A stretch of 64,000 bases of DNA. Origin: Sulfurovum sp. TSL6. Lineage in GTDB: Bacteria > Campylobacterota > Campylobacteria > Campylobacterales > Sulfurovaceae. The DNA lies in NCBI RefSeq assembly GCF_019972115.1, contig NZ_BPFJ01000003.1, positions 62,001 to 126,000 of the forward strand. The letters are read 5' to 3'. Positions 42,763-52,058 of the stretch are shown here, piece by piece. The notes below the pieces were generated by a model that was given only the letters and a program-made list of their open reading frames with translations, did not search any database and was not told the origin of the DNA. Positions within the stretch are counted from its first letter, which is position 1. The number at the start of each line of letters is the position of its first letter. The position numbers were made by a program, and so were the translations under genes.

Positions 42763-44357
42763 GTCTCTTCCTTTTTCCACTGGAGTACCCTATGTTTTTT
42801 CAGTGCTTCATCTTCATGTTCAAACCCCACTTTGTAGTGGGCTCCACGGCTTTCGTCTCTGGCAATGGCTGCAGAGATGATGGTGGGTGCCAGAAGCAGG
42901 GCATTTTGAAACTCTAAAAAGTCAATGAGGTTCTGGTTATTAGTTGGGCTTTTGTCTGAAATGCCCATCTCTTTTTTTGTCTCTTGCATCATAGTTATTT
43001 CATTTAGTGCTTCATTGAGCTGGTCATTTTCTCTGACGATACCGACTTTATCATAAAAAAGATTCCCCAGCTTCTCTCTGTAGGGATAAAAATTAGCAGT
43101 CTCTTTTTGTGATAAAAGTGCTTCTATCTCTCCAGCATCTTTTTGCTGTTGTGTATCATCTGCAGCTTTGCTACTAACAGAAACAGCATATTTATAGGCA
43201 TTTTCTCCTGCAACTTTTCCAAAAGTGGTAATTTCAAGCAGGGAATTTCCTCCAAGACGGTTGGCACCATGGACTTTGGCATTGGAACATTCACCCACGG
43301 CAAAGCAGCCTTTGATCCCATTGACTTCCAGGGCGGTATCTACGTCTATTCCTCCCATGGAATAGTGAGCGACAGGTTTGATCGGGATAAGCTCTGTTGC
43401 AGGGTCAACATGTTCATGCAATTTGCAGAGTTCCACCTCTTGCGGGAGAAGTTCCATGAGTTTTGCTTCTCCTAAATGACGTACATCCAAAAAGACACGC
43501 TGTCCCTCTTTGATCTGGCTAAAGATAGCACGGGCGACTTCATCACGTGGTTTGAGCTCATCGACAAAACGCTCTCCCTTTTCATTGACCAAATACCCGC
43601 CTTCCCCTCTGGCAGATTCAGAGACGAGAATACAAGAGTGTTTAAGTGCCGTTGGATGGAACTGGATGAACTCCATATCAGAGACTGCTCCACCTGCACG
43701 CAGTACTGCCGCTATACCATCACCGGTAGAGCCGTAGGCATTGGTTGTAAATCCATGATAGAGTGCACCATATCCACCTGTGGCCATGATAACAGATTTT
43801 GCATTGATCTGCTTGACCTTGCCTGTACGTATATCTAAAAAGGTGGCACCTTTTACTGTTCCCTCTTCTGTAATGAGATTCAGAAGATAATATTCATCCA
43901 AAAAGTGTATCTTTTCTTTTAAACAGGTGTCATAAAGGGTATGGAGTATCTTGAGTCCGGTATAATCCTGGGCATAACATGCACGTTTCGCAGATGCCCC
44001 GCCCATTTGACGTTGGGCTATGGTTTGTGTACCGGATTTTTCATTGTCAAGCCTTGAAAAAGGGACACCCAAACGTTCTAACCATGCGATGGTCCCAGGA
44101 GCATCTTCACACATCTGTTGTACCATTTCTTCATCACAAAGTCCATGTGCCGACTTGATGGTATCTGCGATGTGCGAACTTACATGGTCCTCGCCTACAT
44201 TGCCAAGGGCAGCGTTCATGCCTCCCTGTGCCATAGAGGTTTGCGAATTGGTAGGGTAGGCTTTACCTGCTACGGTGACGGAAGCTCCGGCATTTTTTGC
44301 TGCAAGTGCCGCTGTGAGTCCAGCACCACCTGAACCGATGATCAGTACATCTATCAT
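42753..44357 (-). CDS. Fumarate reductase/succinate dehydrogenase-like flavoprotein, without covalent FAD histidine
   Basis: This 534-residue flavoprotein has the dinucleotide motif GSGGAGLTAAL (residues 8-18). The active-site blocks are FHPTALKH, SESARGEGGYL, KPRDEVARAI and HYSMGGID. The His that binds FAD covalently in FrdA/SdhA (RSHT) is Gln39 here (NSQT), so FAD should be held non-covalently, as in L-aspartate oxidase. It lacks a Tat signal, so it is cytoplasmic. NadB is an alternative, but the co-transcribed iron-sulfur partner favours an Sdh/Frd-like or Tfr-like enzyme. The start overlaps the 2-hydroxyacid dehydrogenase stop as ATGA. Confidence 0.8.
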   Translation of the reverse strand: MIDVLIIGSGGAGLTAALAAKNAGASVTVAGKAYPTNSQTSMAQGGMNAALGNVGEDHVSSHIADTIKSAHGLCDEEMVQQMCEDAPGTIAWLERLGVPFSRLDNEKSGTQTIAQRQMGGASAKRACYAQDYTGLKILHTLYDTCLKEKIHFLDEYYLLNLITEEGTVKGATFLDIRTGKVKQINAKSVIMATGGYGALYHGFTTNAYGSTGDGIAAVLRAGGAVSDMEFIQFHPTALKHSCILVSESARGEGGYLVNEKGERFVDELKPRDEVARAIFSQIKEGQRVFLDVRHLGEAKLMELLPQEVELCKLHEHVDPATELIPIKPVAHYSMGGIDVDTALEVNGIKGCFAVGECSNAKVHGANRLGGNSLLEITTFGKVAGENAYKYAVSVSSKAADDTQQQKDAGEIEALLSQKETANFYPYREKLGNLFYDKVGIVRENDQLNEALNEITMMQETKKEMGISDKSPTNNQNLIDFLEFQNALLLAPTIISAAIARDESRGAHYKVGFEHEDEALKKHRVLQWKKEETCK

Positions 44358-45289
44358 ATGCTCTCCATAAATACTTGAATATTTTTTACAATACCTTCAA
44401 GAAGCTTTTTTCTCGCTTCGATACTTGCCCAGGCTATGTGTGGCGTGATCAGGAGTCTTTCTTGATGTTTGACTTCATGAAGACTGTTATCGGGTGTAAG
44501 CGGTTCTTTCTCGAGTACATCCAGCCCCGCATACAATGTACGTCTGTCAAGTTCAACGGCCAGATCTGTCTCATTGATGATACCTCCCCGTCCGAGGTTT
44601 AAAAGTATTGCATTCTCTTTGATAAAAGAGAGGTTGCTTTCATTGATGAGGTTATAGGTATTTTCATTGAGCGGTGCGTGAATAGAAATGATGTCACACT
44701 CTTTGAGCAATACTTCCAAACTTTGATGCGGGTAGGTATGATGAAGATTTTTCCCGCTGGTCGAGTGGTAACTCACTTCGGCTCCGAATGCTGTTGCAAC
44801 TTTGGCAACCTCTTGGCCTATGGTGCCAAAACCGATAATGCCCCATTTTTTCCCTGATATTTCATAAAAGGGCTGAGTAACATCGGTAAAAAGCCCTGAT
44901 TGACTCCATGATCCATCTTTCACTACTTTATCATAATAGGCCATTTTTTCCAGGAGGTAAAGTGCCATGGCAAACGTATGCTGTACCACACTTTTTGTTG
45001 AGTACCCTGCAACATTTTTGACTTCTATCTCTTTGGATCTGGCAGCCTCCAGGTCTACATTGTTCATGCCTGTAGCAGCGATGCAAATGAGTTTCAGTGT
45101 AGGTATTGCTTCCATCATAGTTGCGGTGATGACCACTTTATTGGTGATAATAATGTCTGCACTCTGGATGCGTTCGAGGGTCTCTTCGGGTGAAGTGGTC
45201 TTGTACACGCTCAGTGTTCCAAAAGATTCAAGTACAGTGAGGTCTAGGTCATCACCCAGTGTTTTAGCGTCAAGTAATACGATATTCAT
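44354..45289 (-). CDS. D-2-hydroxyacid dehydrogenase, glycerate dehydrogenase-like
   Basis: This 311-residue NAD-dependent enzyme has the nucleotide motif GFGTIG (near residue 153), an Arg in NLGRGGIINE, and the catalytic His in TPHIAWAS (near 284). Its sequence resembles HprA/glycerate dehydrogenases more than PGDH (no ACT domain). The physiological substrate (hydroxypyruvate, glyoxylate or another 2-oxo acid) cannot be fixed from sequence. It lies between the VKOR-like gene and the sdhA-like gene on the same strand. Confidence 0.85.
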   Translation of the reverse strand: MNIVLLDAKTLGDDLDLTVLESFGTLSVYKTTSPEETLERIQSADIIITNKVVITATMMEAIPTLKLICIAATGMNNVDLEAARSKEIEVKNVAGYSTKSVVQHTFAMALYLLEKMAYYDKVVKDGSWSQSGLFTDVTQPFYEISGKKWGIIGFGTIGQEVAKVATAFGAEVSYHSTSGKNLHHTYPHQSLEVLLKECDIISIHAPLNENTYNLINESNLSFIKENAILLNLGRGGIINETDLAVELDRRTLYAGLDVLEKEPLTPDNSLHEVKHQERLLITPHIAWASIEARKKLLEGIVKNIQVFMESI

Positions 45290-45297
45290 AATTTGCC

Positions 45298-46161
45298 TTA
45301 GTGTTGAGGTATGGGTGTAGCGTTCGTCTCTTCACAGGAAGGTGTTTCTGTAATGGTAAGTGTACACCCTGCATCTCCCCCGGTACCCAGGAAATCTGAA
45401 GAGAGTTCCAATGCACTGCTTTGTACCAAGGTAGACTCTGTTACATCTTTAAGCACTTCTTCTTTCCTCTGTGCATCAAAATGTGCAATGATCTTTCTAT
45501 CACCCTTTAAAATGGTCATACTTGAGGATTCTTTGATAATGAGTACAGGGATGGTGCTTATATCCACAAATTTCAAAAATCCTCTGGCATTGATCTCTTT
45601 TGCGGAGATCGGTGTATAGGCTATCTGATGTTCTGCAAAATATTTTTTCACTTTTTTACAATGGGAGCATGTCTCTGATTGTATGAGGTACAAACCAGGA
45701 GCAGTCACAAAAGATCTGTTTTGGGGTATGGTCAGGGTATTCAACCCTAAAAAAATGGAAAGTACGGTAGCCAGAACCACAGCAAAGTACTTCATTTGAC
45801 TAAAGAGTGCAATGACCAGCAAAGAGGAGAAGACACTCAGACAGAAGAGACAGGGTTCAGGGTTGGCAATGAACTGGTAGCCAATAATAGTTGTTTCAAA
45901 AGCTATACCGGCGTAAAGCATAGTGAAAAAGAGTGTTTCAAACCAACGGCTTTTGAGTGAAAGGTAGCCAGAGATGATCAAAGAGAGTACGCCGGCCAAA
46001 CCAAAATAATTGAGATAAATATGGTCAAATCTCAGGAGCTCTCCAGCAAGTGCGCAACCTACTTCTCCACAAAGTGAAGTATGCTGTAATCTTAAATAGG
46101 TCTCAGTGGCAATATACACAAAGAGTAAGAAGGGTAAAAAGACCCTAGAAAAAAAACGCAT
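45298..46161 (-). CDS. VKOR-family membrane protein fused to a thioredoxin/glutaredoxin domain
   Basis: This 287-residue protein has four or five membrane segments with VKOR-type cysteines, Cys31 and Cys36 (LCGEVGC) and CLFC near 107. A periplasmic-facing thioredoxin-like domain follows, with CSHC near 164 and the cis-Pro segment DISTIPVLI near 200. Bacterial VKOR proteins reoxidise DsbA-like proteins and pass electrons to quinone, replacing DsbB. The fused CxxC domain could be its own partner. Neighbours are purT and a dehydrogenase, with no obvious link. Confidence 0.82.
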   Translation of the reverse strand: MRFFSRVFLPFLLFVYIATETYLRLQHTSLCGEVGCALAGELLRFDHIYLNYFGLAGVLSLIISGYLSLKSRWFETLFFTMLYAGIAFETTIIGYQFIANPEPCLFCLSVFSSLLVIALFSQMKYFAVVLATVLSIFLGLNTLTIPQNRSFVTAPGLYLIQSETCSHCKKVKKYFAEHQIAYTPISAKEINARGFLKFVDISTIPVLIIKESSSMTILKGDRKIIAHFDAQRKEEVLKDVTESTLVQSSALELSSDFLGTGGDAGCTLTITETPSCEETNATPIPQH

Positions 46162-46172
46162 ATGTTCTCCTG

Positions 46173-47336
46173 TTAATGATCAGAAATATTCTCTACGATC
46201 TGAGTGGCTCTTCTTTTTGCTTCTTCCACTTCATCCAGTACCAGACTCACTGCCATACGACGGCCTACATGTGATTCGGGTTTTCCAAAGACTCTTACAA
46301 AACTGTCTTTTGTAAAGGCAGTGTCGGGTACTTCAAGTATAGGGGTGTGGCTTTCATTTTTAGCTTTGTAGGCACCACAGGCACCAGAACCGTAGAAGGT
46401 AAAGTCAAGAGGCAGTCCAAGCACAGCTCTTACATGCAGAGCAAACTCACTTTGGCTTTGTGTGATCAGTGTGACCATTCCTGTGTCGTGAGGACGCGGA
46501 CTGAGTTCAGAGAAGTAGACTTCATCATCTTTCACAAAGAATTCCACACCAAAGATACCGCGGCCACCTAGACCATCAGTCACTGCTTTTGCGATCTCCT
46601 GTGCTTTTTTGAGTGCTTCAGGTGTCATTTGCATCGGCTGCCATGAGAGGATGAAATCTCCATCTTTCTGGACATGTCCGATAGGTTCACAAAAGGTGGT
46701 TCCTGTTTCATTACGCACGGTCAAAAGAGTGATCTCATAGTCAAAAGGGACAAACTCTTCTACGATAAGCTCCGAGGCATCTCCACGTGCTTCTTTCGCG
46801 ATCTCCCATGAATTTTCTATATCATCTGCTGTTCTTGCGATACTTTGACCATGACCCGATGAACTCATGACCGGTTTGATGACACAAGGGAAACCTATGC
46901 GGTTACTGGCTTCTTTAAGCCCTTCAAGCGTAGTAACAAATTCATACCCGCTTGTTTTGAGTCCCAGCTCTTCAGCGGCAAAAACACGGATATTCTTACG
47001 GTTCATTGTTTTGTTGACCGCTTCGGCATTTGGGATCACATGAAAACCTTTGGCTTCTGCTTCAAAAAGGGCTGCAATGCTGATCGCTTCCACTTCAGGC
47101 AAGATAAAACTAGGCTGCTCTTTTTCTATTAGTGCGAGTACGGCTTCTTTGTCTTGCATGTCTATGGCATAAGAGCGGTTGGCTACAAGGTGTGCAGGGG
47201 CATTTTCATATTTATCTACTGCGATGACCTCTATCCCGAGCCGTTGGGCTTCCATAGCAACTTCTTTACCAAGTTCACCTGAACCCAGGAGCATGATCTT
47301 AATAGCGTCTTTTTGTAATGTGGTCGTAAATGTCAT
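46173..47336 (-). CDS. purT: Phosphoribosylglycinamide formyltransferase 2 (formate-dependent)
   Basis: This 387-residue ATP-grasp enzyme has GSGELGKEV at residue 18, [14 protein letters not shown] near 150, the [11 protein letters not shown] block and [14 protein letters not shown] near 280. PurT uses formate and ATP to formylate GAR in purine synthesis. The folate-dependent PurN is also encoded in this window (49290-49847), so the organism has both routes. It heads the leftward group purT, VKOR-like, dehydrogenase, sdhA/B-like. Confidence 0.95.
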   Translation of the reverse strand: MTFTTTLQKDAIKIMLLGSGELGKEVAMEAQRLGIEVIAVDKYENAPAHLVANRSYAIDMQDKEAVLALIEKEQPSFILPEVEAISIAALFEAEAKGFHVIPNAEAVNKTMNRKNIRVFAAEELGLKTSGYEFVTTLEGLKEASNRIGFPCVIKPVMSSSGHGQSIARTADDIENSWEIAKEARGDASELIVEEFVPFDYEITLLTVRNETGTTFCEPIGHVQKDGDFILSWQPMQMTPEALKKAQEIAKAVTDGLGGRGIFGVEFFVKDDEVYFSELSPRPHDTGMVTLITQSQSEFALHVRAVLGLPLDFTFYGSGACGAYKAKNESHTPILEVPDTAFTKDSFVRVFGKPESHVGRRMAVSLVLDEVEEAKRRATQIVENISDH

Positions 47337-47443
47337 AAGAAAACCTTCGAAAAAATAATAGATTATTCTAGCGAAAAGTTAAATAATATGTAATGAGTTA
47401 AAGGAAAATTTGTAGTAGTTTAAGTAAAAAAGTGAGATGAGTC

Positions 47444-47461
47444 GTAGGGCAAATGCCCTAC
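47444..47461 (-). terminator. Terminator-like hairpin after rpsU
   Basis: GTAGGGC-AAAT-GCCCTAC is a perfect 7-bp GC-rich stem 11 bases past the leftward rpsU stop. A run of six Ts on the minus strand follows about 13 bases later. A 14-base palindrome (47464-47477) overlaps the rpsU stop just upstream. Confidence 0.5.
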
Positions 47462-47471
47462 TGCTGTAATA

Positions 47472-47684
47472 TTACAGTCTAGACTCGTATCTTCTAAGCA
47501 TGAAGAGTTTTTTAAGGATTTTCTTGCGCGTTGCAATTTTCTCTTTTTTTCTCTTTTCAGTCTCAGTTTCGTGGTGTTGTCTAGCTCTAGCTTCTGTCAC
47601 GATAAGATTTCTGTCGCATTGTCTTTTGAATTTTCTGTAAGCATCATCAAAAGAGTCACGTTGTGATAACATAATTCCTGGCAT
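47472..47684 (-). CDS. rpsU: 30S ribosomal protein S21
   Basis: A 70-residue basic protein starting [19 protein letters not shown], with the conserved [11 protein letters not shown] and the lysine-rich tail of S21. S21 is near the anti-Shine-Dalgarno end of 16S rRNA. It is divergent from nnr, with a TATAAT for rpsU on the minus strand (47751-47756). Confidence 0.95.
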   Translation of the reverse strand: MPGIMLSQRDSFDDAYRKFKRQCDRNLIVTEARARQHHETETEKRKKEKIATRKKILKKLFMLRRYESRL

Positions 47685-47750
47685 CGAAAAGCACCCCCTT
47701 CCTTATCAAGATTTCCTGGTTCTGGACCAAAATAGATAAATATGAATGGG

Positions 47751-47756
47751 ATTATA
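47751..47756 (-). promoter_or_regulatory. -10 element for rpsU
   Basis: On the minus strand TATAAT (as ATTATA on plus) lies 67 bases upstream of the rpsU start. Confidence 0.4.
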
Positions 47757-47815
47757 TCGAGTTAGTATTAATTTGTGATAAAATGAAAGTCATAGAAGTA
47801 GTAGAAGGAGTCAAG

Positions 47816-49234
47816 ATGCAAAAAGTATTTGAAAATTGTTATGCACTAGATAAAAGGTGTTATGAATCTTATGGGCTGAGTGAAGACATACTCATGGAGC
47901 ATGCAGCTGCCGGTATGGCAGACTATATACGTACGCATTTTCCCAAAGGCACTTCTGTATTGATCGTGGCAGGGACGGGGAACAATGGTGCAGACGGTAT
48001 TGCATTGGGACGTCAGCTTCATGGAGATTACGACGTCAAACTCTATCTTCCTTTTCCTCTGCATTCGTCGATGGCAAAAATACAGTTTGAACGTGCCACG
48101 CTTTTAGGGCTAAAAATAGTTGATCAAATAAGCCAGGCTGATGTAGTGGTGGATGCACTTTTTGGTGCAGGCCTCAATCGAAACCTAGATGAAGATACAG
48201 AACATCTACTGCATCAGCTCAATGCACTAAAAGCGCATAAGATCGCTTGTGACATCCCTACAGGGGTAGGAGAGAAAGGCATACTCATGCCAATGGCATT
48301 TCATGCAGATGTGACCTTGACCATGGGAGCCTATAAAGAAGCGTTGTTTTTAGATGCATGTAAAGATGTAGTAGGTGAAGTTCTGCGTATTGATCTTGGC
48401 GTAAGTTCACTTTTCTATGAAGGAGAGAGTCAAACCTGTCTACTCGAAAAATCTGATCTGAAACTTCCTAGCAGAACAGAACAGTCTACACATAAAGGTA
48501 TCTTCGGACATGCAGCTGTATTTTGCGGAGAAAAGGAGGGCGCAGGTATTATCTCAGGAATGGCTGCAGCGACATTTGGTGCAGGGCTTACGACCTTAGT
48601 CGTACATGAAAGGATCACCCCTCCTCCTTATCTGATGCACTCAACGGTTGTGCCTGACAATGCATCGGCCATGGCCATAGGTATGGGACTTGGATGTCAC
48701 TTTGAGAGTGAATTTTTACAGAAGTATGTGGTTAAGAGCCACCTGCCTATTGTACTAGATGCAGACAGTTTCTATAATGAAGAGATCTTGAGTGTTCTGG
48801 AACAGAAAGACAGAGAAGTTGTTATCACCCCTCATCCCAAAGAGTTTGTCGTACTTTGGAAAACCCTGACAGGGGAACAATTGACTGTGACACAAGTACA
48901 AAACAGACGTTTTGAGATGGTACGAAAGTTTAATGCCAGATATCCGCATATTACACTTCTGCTTAAAGGGGCAAATACCCTTATCATGCAAGAAGAGAGA
49001 CTCTACATCAACCCTTTGGGATGTTCCAAACTCAGCAAAGGGGGGAGCGGCGATGTGCTTTCGGGTCTCATTGTTGCACTGCTTGCACAAGGGTATACTG
49101 CCATTGATGCAGCCATTCAAGCTTCTTTGGCCTTGGTGATCGCTGCGCATCAATATGAGGGTTCTTCTTATGCGATGTTGTCTACGGACCTTGTAGAAGA
49201 AGTAGGGAAATTAGAGTGTACGGTTAAGGGCTAA
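47816..49234 (+). CDS. nnr: Bifunctional NAD(P)H-hydrate epimerase / ADP-dependent NAD(P)H-hydrate dehydratase
   Basis: A 472-residue fusion of the YjeF_N epimerase (GTGNNGADGIALGR near residue 50, ACDIPTGV near 142) and the ribokinase-like dehydratase (ITPHPKEF near 335 and GGSGDVLSG near 414). Together they repair damaged NADH/NADPH hydrates. ATG 47816 is chosen because AGAAGGAG lies 6 bases upstream; an in-frame ATG 11 codons earlier lacks this. Confidence 0.93.
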   Translation: MQKVFENCYALDKRCYESYGLSEDILMEHAAAGMADYIRTHFPKGTSVLIVAGTGNNGADGIALGRQLHGDYDVKLYLPFPLHSSMAKIQFERATLLGLKIVDQISQADVVVDALFGAGLNRNLDEDTEHLLHQLNALKAHKIACDIPTGVGEKGILMPMAFHADVTLTMGAYKEALFLDACKDVVGEVLRIDLGVSSLFYEGESQTCLLEKSDLKLPSRTEQSTHKGIFGHAAVFCGEKEGAGIISGMAAATFGAGLTTLVVHERITPPPYLMHSTVVPDNASAMAIGMGLGCHFESEFLQKYVVKSHLPIVLDADSFYNEEILSVLEQKDREVVITPHPKEFVVLWKTLTGEQLTVTQVQNRRFEMVRKFNARYPHITLLLKGANTLIMQEERLYINPLGCSKLSKGGSGDVLSGLIVALLAQGYTAIDAAIQASLALVIAAHQYEGSSYAMLSTDLVEEVGKLECTVKG

Positions 49235-49289
49235 AACGCTACAATGCGACGATAATTAAGTATGACAAAACAAGGCAGGGAAGCATTGA

Positions 49290-49847
49290 ATGGCAAATCG
49301 TAAAAAATTAGCAGTACTTTTTAGCGGTAAAGGAAGCAATTTCGCGTATATTGTCAACACTTTACACCATAAAGGATTTGAAGTTGTCGTTGCCTTGACA
49401 AATAATCCCAATGCTCAGGGAATAAACATAGCTAAAGAAGCATCTATCCCTCTTGAGATCATAGATTCAAAAGCGTATGAGAGTAGAGAAGCTTTTGATG
49501 CTGCAGTGGTAAAATGCCTACAAAAGTACAATCCCGATCTTACCGTACTTGCAGGCTTTATGCGTATCTTGACCCCTGTCTTTACAGAGCAGATCAAAAG
49601 TATCAACCTGCATCCCTCTTTGCTGCCAAGACACAAAGGGCTTAAGGCTATAGAGAAAAGTTATGAAGATGAACATACCCATGGCGGTGCATCTGTGCAT
49701 TATGTCACTTCTGAACTTGATGGAGGAGAGGTGATCTTGCAAAAAGAGATCGCCAAAGAGGGCTTGAGTTTTGAAGACTATGATAAAAAAATACGGAGTA
49801 TTGAAAAAGTAGCCCTGGTAGAAGCCATTAGAAAAGTCCTGGATTAA
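49290..49847 (+). CDS. purN: Phosphoribosylglycinamide formyltransferase (folate-dependent)
   Basis: This 185-residue protein has the FSGKGSNFAYIV start, the LAGFMRIL segment, and the catalytic NLHPSLLPRHKG near residue 106. It transfers a formyl group from 10-formyl-THF to GAR. Its stop overlaps that of the opposite gene thpR within TTAA. The GAR step is shared with purT 3 kb away. Confidence 0.95.
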   Translation: MANRKKLAVLFSGKGSNFAYIVNTLHHKGFEVVVALTNNPNAQGINIAKEASIPLEIIDSKAYESREAFDAAVVKCLQKYNPDLTVLAGFMRILTPVFTEQIKSINLHPSLLPRHKGLKAIEKSYEDEHTHGGASVHYVTSELDGGEVILQKEIAKEGLSFEDYDKKIRSIEKVALVEAIRKVLD

Positions 49848-50344
49848 ATTTTTTTGATGGTATATCTGTGACTGTATTGTGCCCCTTCAGAGGATAGGGT
49901 ACTCTCATAAATCGTTATTTCAGGGAGGATCACTCCTAAAGATCTTTCACGATAGGTTTTGAGTTTCTCTTTGTAGGCTTTGTAATCATGTATGGCTTTG
50001 ATACGGCAAAACGTAATGTGCGGTTTGAAACGATAGAGATCAAAGCCTGCATGTTTGAATTCTTTTGCTTTGTTATAGAGTTCTATGGCTTTAGACTTAG
50101 AAAAAAAGACTCTAGGCGGCCGTCCGAAATACCCTAATGCTTGTATAGGGACCTGATGTTCCAAGGCAGATATCCCTTGGAGTTTATCAAGGATAGGTTT
50201 TACCTCCTCCACATCACCGAGAAATACCCAGGTCAGATGCAGATTTTGCTCTTCTACCCATTTCCCTTCGATAATACCTTTAAAATCTTCTTGTATGGAA
50301 GCATAGTCCTCCAGAATGACAGGCGATGCGATGAAGAGTCTCAT
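49844..50344 (-). CDS. thpR: RNA 2',3'-cyclic phosphodiesterase ThpR (2H family)
   Basis: A 166-residue 2H phosphoesterase with the two histidine motifs HLTWVFLG (about residue 37) and HITFCRI (about 110). Such enzymes act on 2',3'-cyclic phosphate RNA ends, and older names call them 2'-5' RNA ligase. It is convergent with purN, sharing the four bases TTAA at the stops. Confidence 0.9.
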   Translation of the reverse strand: MRLFIASPVILEDYASIQEDFKGIIEGKWVEEQNLHLTWVFLGDVEEVKPILDKLQGISALEHQVPIQALGYFGRPPRVFFSKSKAIELYNKAKEFKHAGFDLYRFKPHITFCRIKAIHDYKAYKEKLKTYRERSLGVILPEITIYESTLSSEGAQYSHRYTIKKI

Positions 50345-50472
50345 GGTGGTCCTTTTTTCATAATCAACTATGATATTTTGACATACTTTTTCACTTTTTT
50401 CTTAAATGTCAGGTGATCTTTTCAAGATATGGGCTGATTGATGAGCAAAAAGCAGATAGTGTAAAAAATCGC

Positions 50473-50478
50473 TATAAT
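50473..50478 (+). promoter_or_regulatory. -10 element of the site-2 protease gene
   Basis: TATAAT in TCGCTATAATTAAA, 38 bases before ATG 50516. AGAAGGAG precedes the start. Confidence 0.55.
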
Positions 50479-50515
50479 TAAAAAATGAACTTATAATAGG
50501 TAGAAGGAGTATAGC

Positions 50516-51649
50516 ATGCTCAAAAGAAAAATAGCACTGTTTAAACTGCTTGGTTTTACCGTATCTTTGGACGTGAGCTGGGGTATTATTCTTTTTTTGG
50601 TGATATGGTCACTTTCTAAGGGTTTCTTTCCGAGTTATTTCCCAGGGCTTAGCCTTCAAACATACTGGCTGATGGGCGTATCCGGGGCGATAGGACTTTT
50701 TATTTCTATTATCATCCATGAGTTTTCCCACGCATTGATTGCCCGTAAATATGACATAAAAATAAAAGGTATTACGCTCTTTATCTTTGGGGGTGTGGCT
50801 GAGATGAAGGATGAACCCCACACGCCTAAAAGTGAATTTTTGATGGCGATTGCAGGGCCGATAGCCAGCTTTACACTCTCTATCATCTTCAGTGGACTTG
50901 CGCAAGTTGCGGAGACATTGAAGTTTTCGGTACCCATTGTCGCTATTTTGGGCTATTTGAGTATGATTAACCTGTTGGTTGCCATTTTCAATATGATACC
51001 TGCATTCCCTACGGATGGAGGACGGGTGCTTCGTTCATTTTTATGGTGGATCAAGGGTGATATCCATTGGGCAACACAGATAGCTTCACGTATCAGTCTT
51101 CTGTTCGCCGTTGTCATTATCTTCACAGGATTTATGCATATGATAGGAGGTAATGCTATAGGAGGGCTGTGGTGGATACTGATCGGATCTTTTCTTTTCT
51201 TTGCAGCGAATGCTTCGTATCAACAGTTAATGATCAAGGAGTCATTTAAAGGGAAGGCCGTACGCCATTTCATGAACCCAGAACCCGTGAGTGTGCCTTT
51301 TGATATCACACTGCAAGCGTTTGTGGATAAGTATCTTTATCGTTATCACTATAAAATGTTCCCTGTAAGCAGAGGGGGTAAAATAGCTGGACTCATTACG
51401 GTTCAGATGCTAAAGTTACATACACACGAAGAGTGGAAGCGTCTTTACGTGGGACAGGTCATGGAAGAACAAAATTCATCCAATTCGATCGCATCAAATA
51501 CGCCTATCGACGATGCCCTGAACCAAATGAATGAAAGTGGATTCACACGTTTACTGGTAGTAGAACAGCATAAAATTGTGGGCATCATTACGCTGAAGGA
51601 CCTGCTTGAATATATCACATTGAAGATGGAGTTGGAGACCATACCATAG
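50516..51649 (+). CDS. Site-2 protease family (M50) membrane metalloprotease with CBS domains
   Basis: This 377-residue protein has about six membrane segments, the zinc motif HEFSH (near residue 68) and the second motif NMIPAFPTDGG (near 160). A C-terminal pair of CBS domains (about 245-370) follows. Rip-like S2Ps cut membrane proteins within the bilayer. CBS domains in this subfamily usually bind adenine nucleotides. The substrate is unknown, and no sigma/anti-sigma pair is beside it. Two small membrane proteins follow on the same strand. Confidence 0.88.
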   Translation: MLKRKIALFKLLGFTVSLDVSWGIILFLVIWSLSKGFFPSYFPGLSLQTYWLMGVSGAIGLFISIIIHEFSHALIARKYDIKIKGITLFIFGGVAEMKDEPHTPKSEFLMAIAGPIASFTLSIIFSGLAQVAETLKFSVPIVAILGYLSMINLLVAIFNMIPAFPTDGGRVLRSFLWWIKGDIHWATQIASRISLLFAVVIIFTGFMHMIGGNAIGGLWWILIGSFLFFAANASYQQLMIKESFKGKAVRHFMNPEPVSVPFDITLQAFVDKYLYRYHYKMFPVSRGGKIAGLITVQMLKLHTHEEWKRLYVGQVMEEQNSSNSIASNTPIDDALNQMNESGFTRLLVVEQHKIVGIITLKDLLEYITLKMELETIP

Positions 51650-51701
51650 AAGCACTTGTTGGATATACCTATATAATTTGGATGAAAATGAATAAATTTG
51701 A

Positions 51702-51707
51702 TATAAT
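51702..51707 (+). promoter_or_regulatory. -10 element of the DUF4389 gene
   Basis: TATAAT in TTGATATAATCAAAT, 21 bases before the ATG at 51729. Confidence 0.4.
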
Positions 51708-51728
51708 CAAATCAAAAAGGGAGTCAAG

Positions 51729-52001
51729 ATGGAAGAGTTTGAAACGAATGAACGGGGGAAAGCCGGGTTATCAAGAGCCCTCTATACGATCTTATATTTG
51801 ATCATAGGCAGGTTTATCTCGATGATCCTTTTTGTGATTGCCATTACCCAATTTATTTACAGTTGGCTGACAGGCGAACCTAATGAAAAGATCTTACATT
51901 TTACGGAAGGTTTGGCAGAGTATGCAAAACAGATTGTTTCCTATGTGGGATTCAATACGGATGAAAAACCATGGCCTGTAGGCGATTGGCCGTATGTATA
52001 G
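51729..52001 (+). CDS. DUF4389 membrane protein
   Basis: A 90-residue protein with one long hydrophobic segment (about residues 19-48) and the DUF4389-type LYTILYLIIGRFI and GEPNEKILHFTEGLAEYAKQIVSYVGFNTDEKPWPV ending. The family is of unknown function. GGGAGTCAAG precedes ATG 51729. Confidence 0.78.
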   Translation: MEEFETNERGKAGLSRALYTILYLIIGRFISMILFVIAITQFIYSWLTGEPNEKILHFTEGLAEYAKQIVSYVGFNTDEKPWPVGDWPYV

Positions 52002-52058
52002 AAACTTCCTAGTTTAATATCGATCCATCATATTATTCGGGTATATCTATTTAAATGA

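Noticed and set aside
42753-44357. Naming the flavoprotein L-aspartate oxidase (NadB)
   Set aside because: Length and missing covalent His fit NadB, but the overlapping iron-sulfur subunit gene points to an Sdh/Frd-like enzyme. The question stays open, but not enough for the NadB name.
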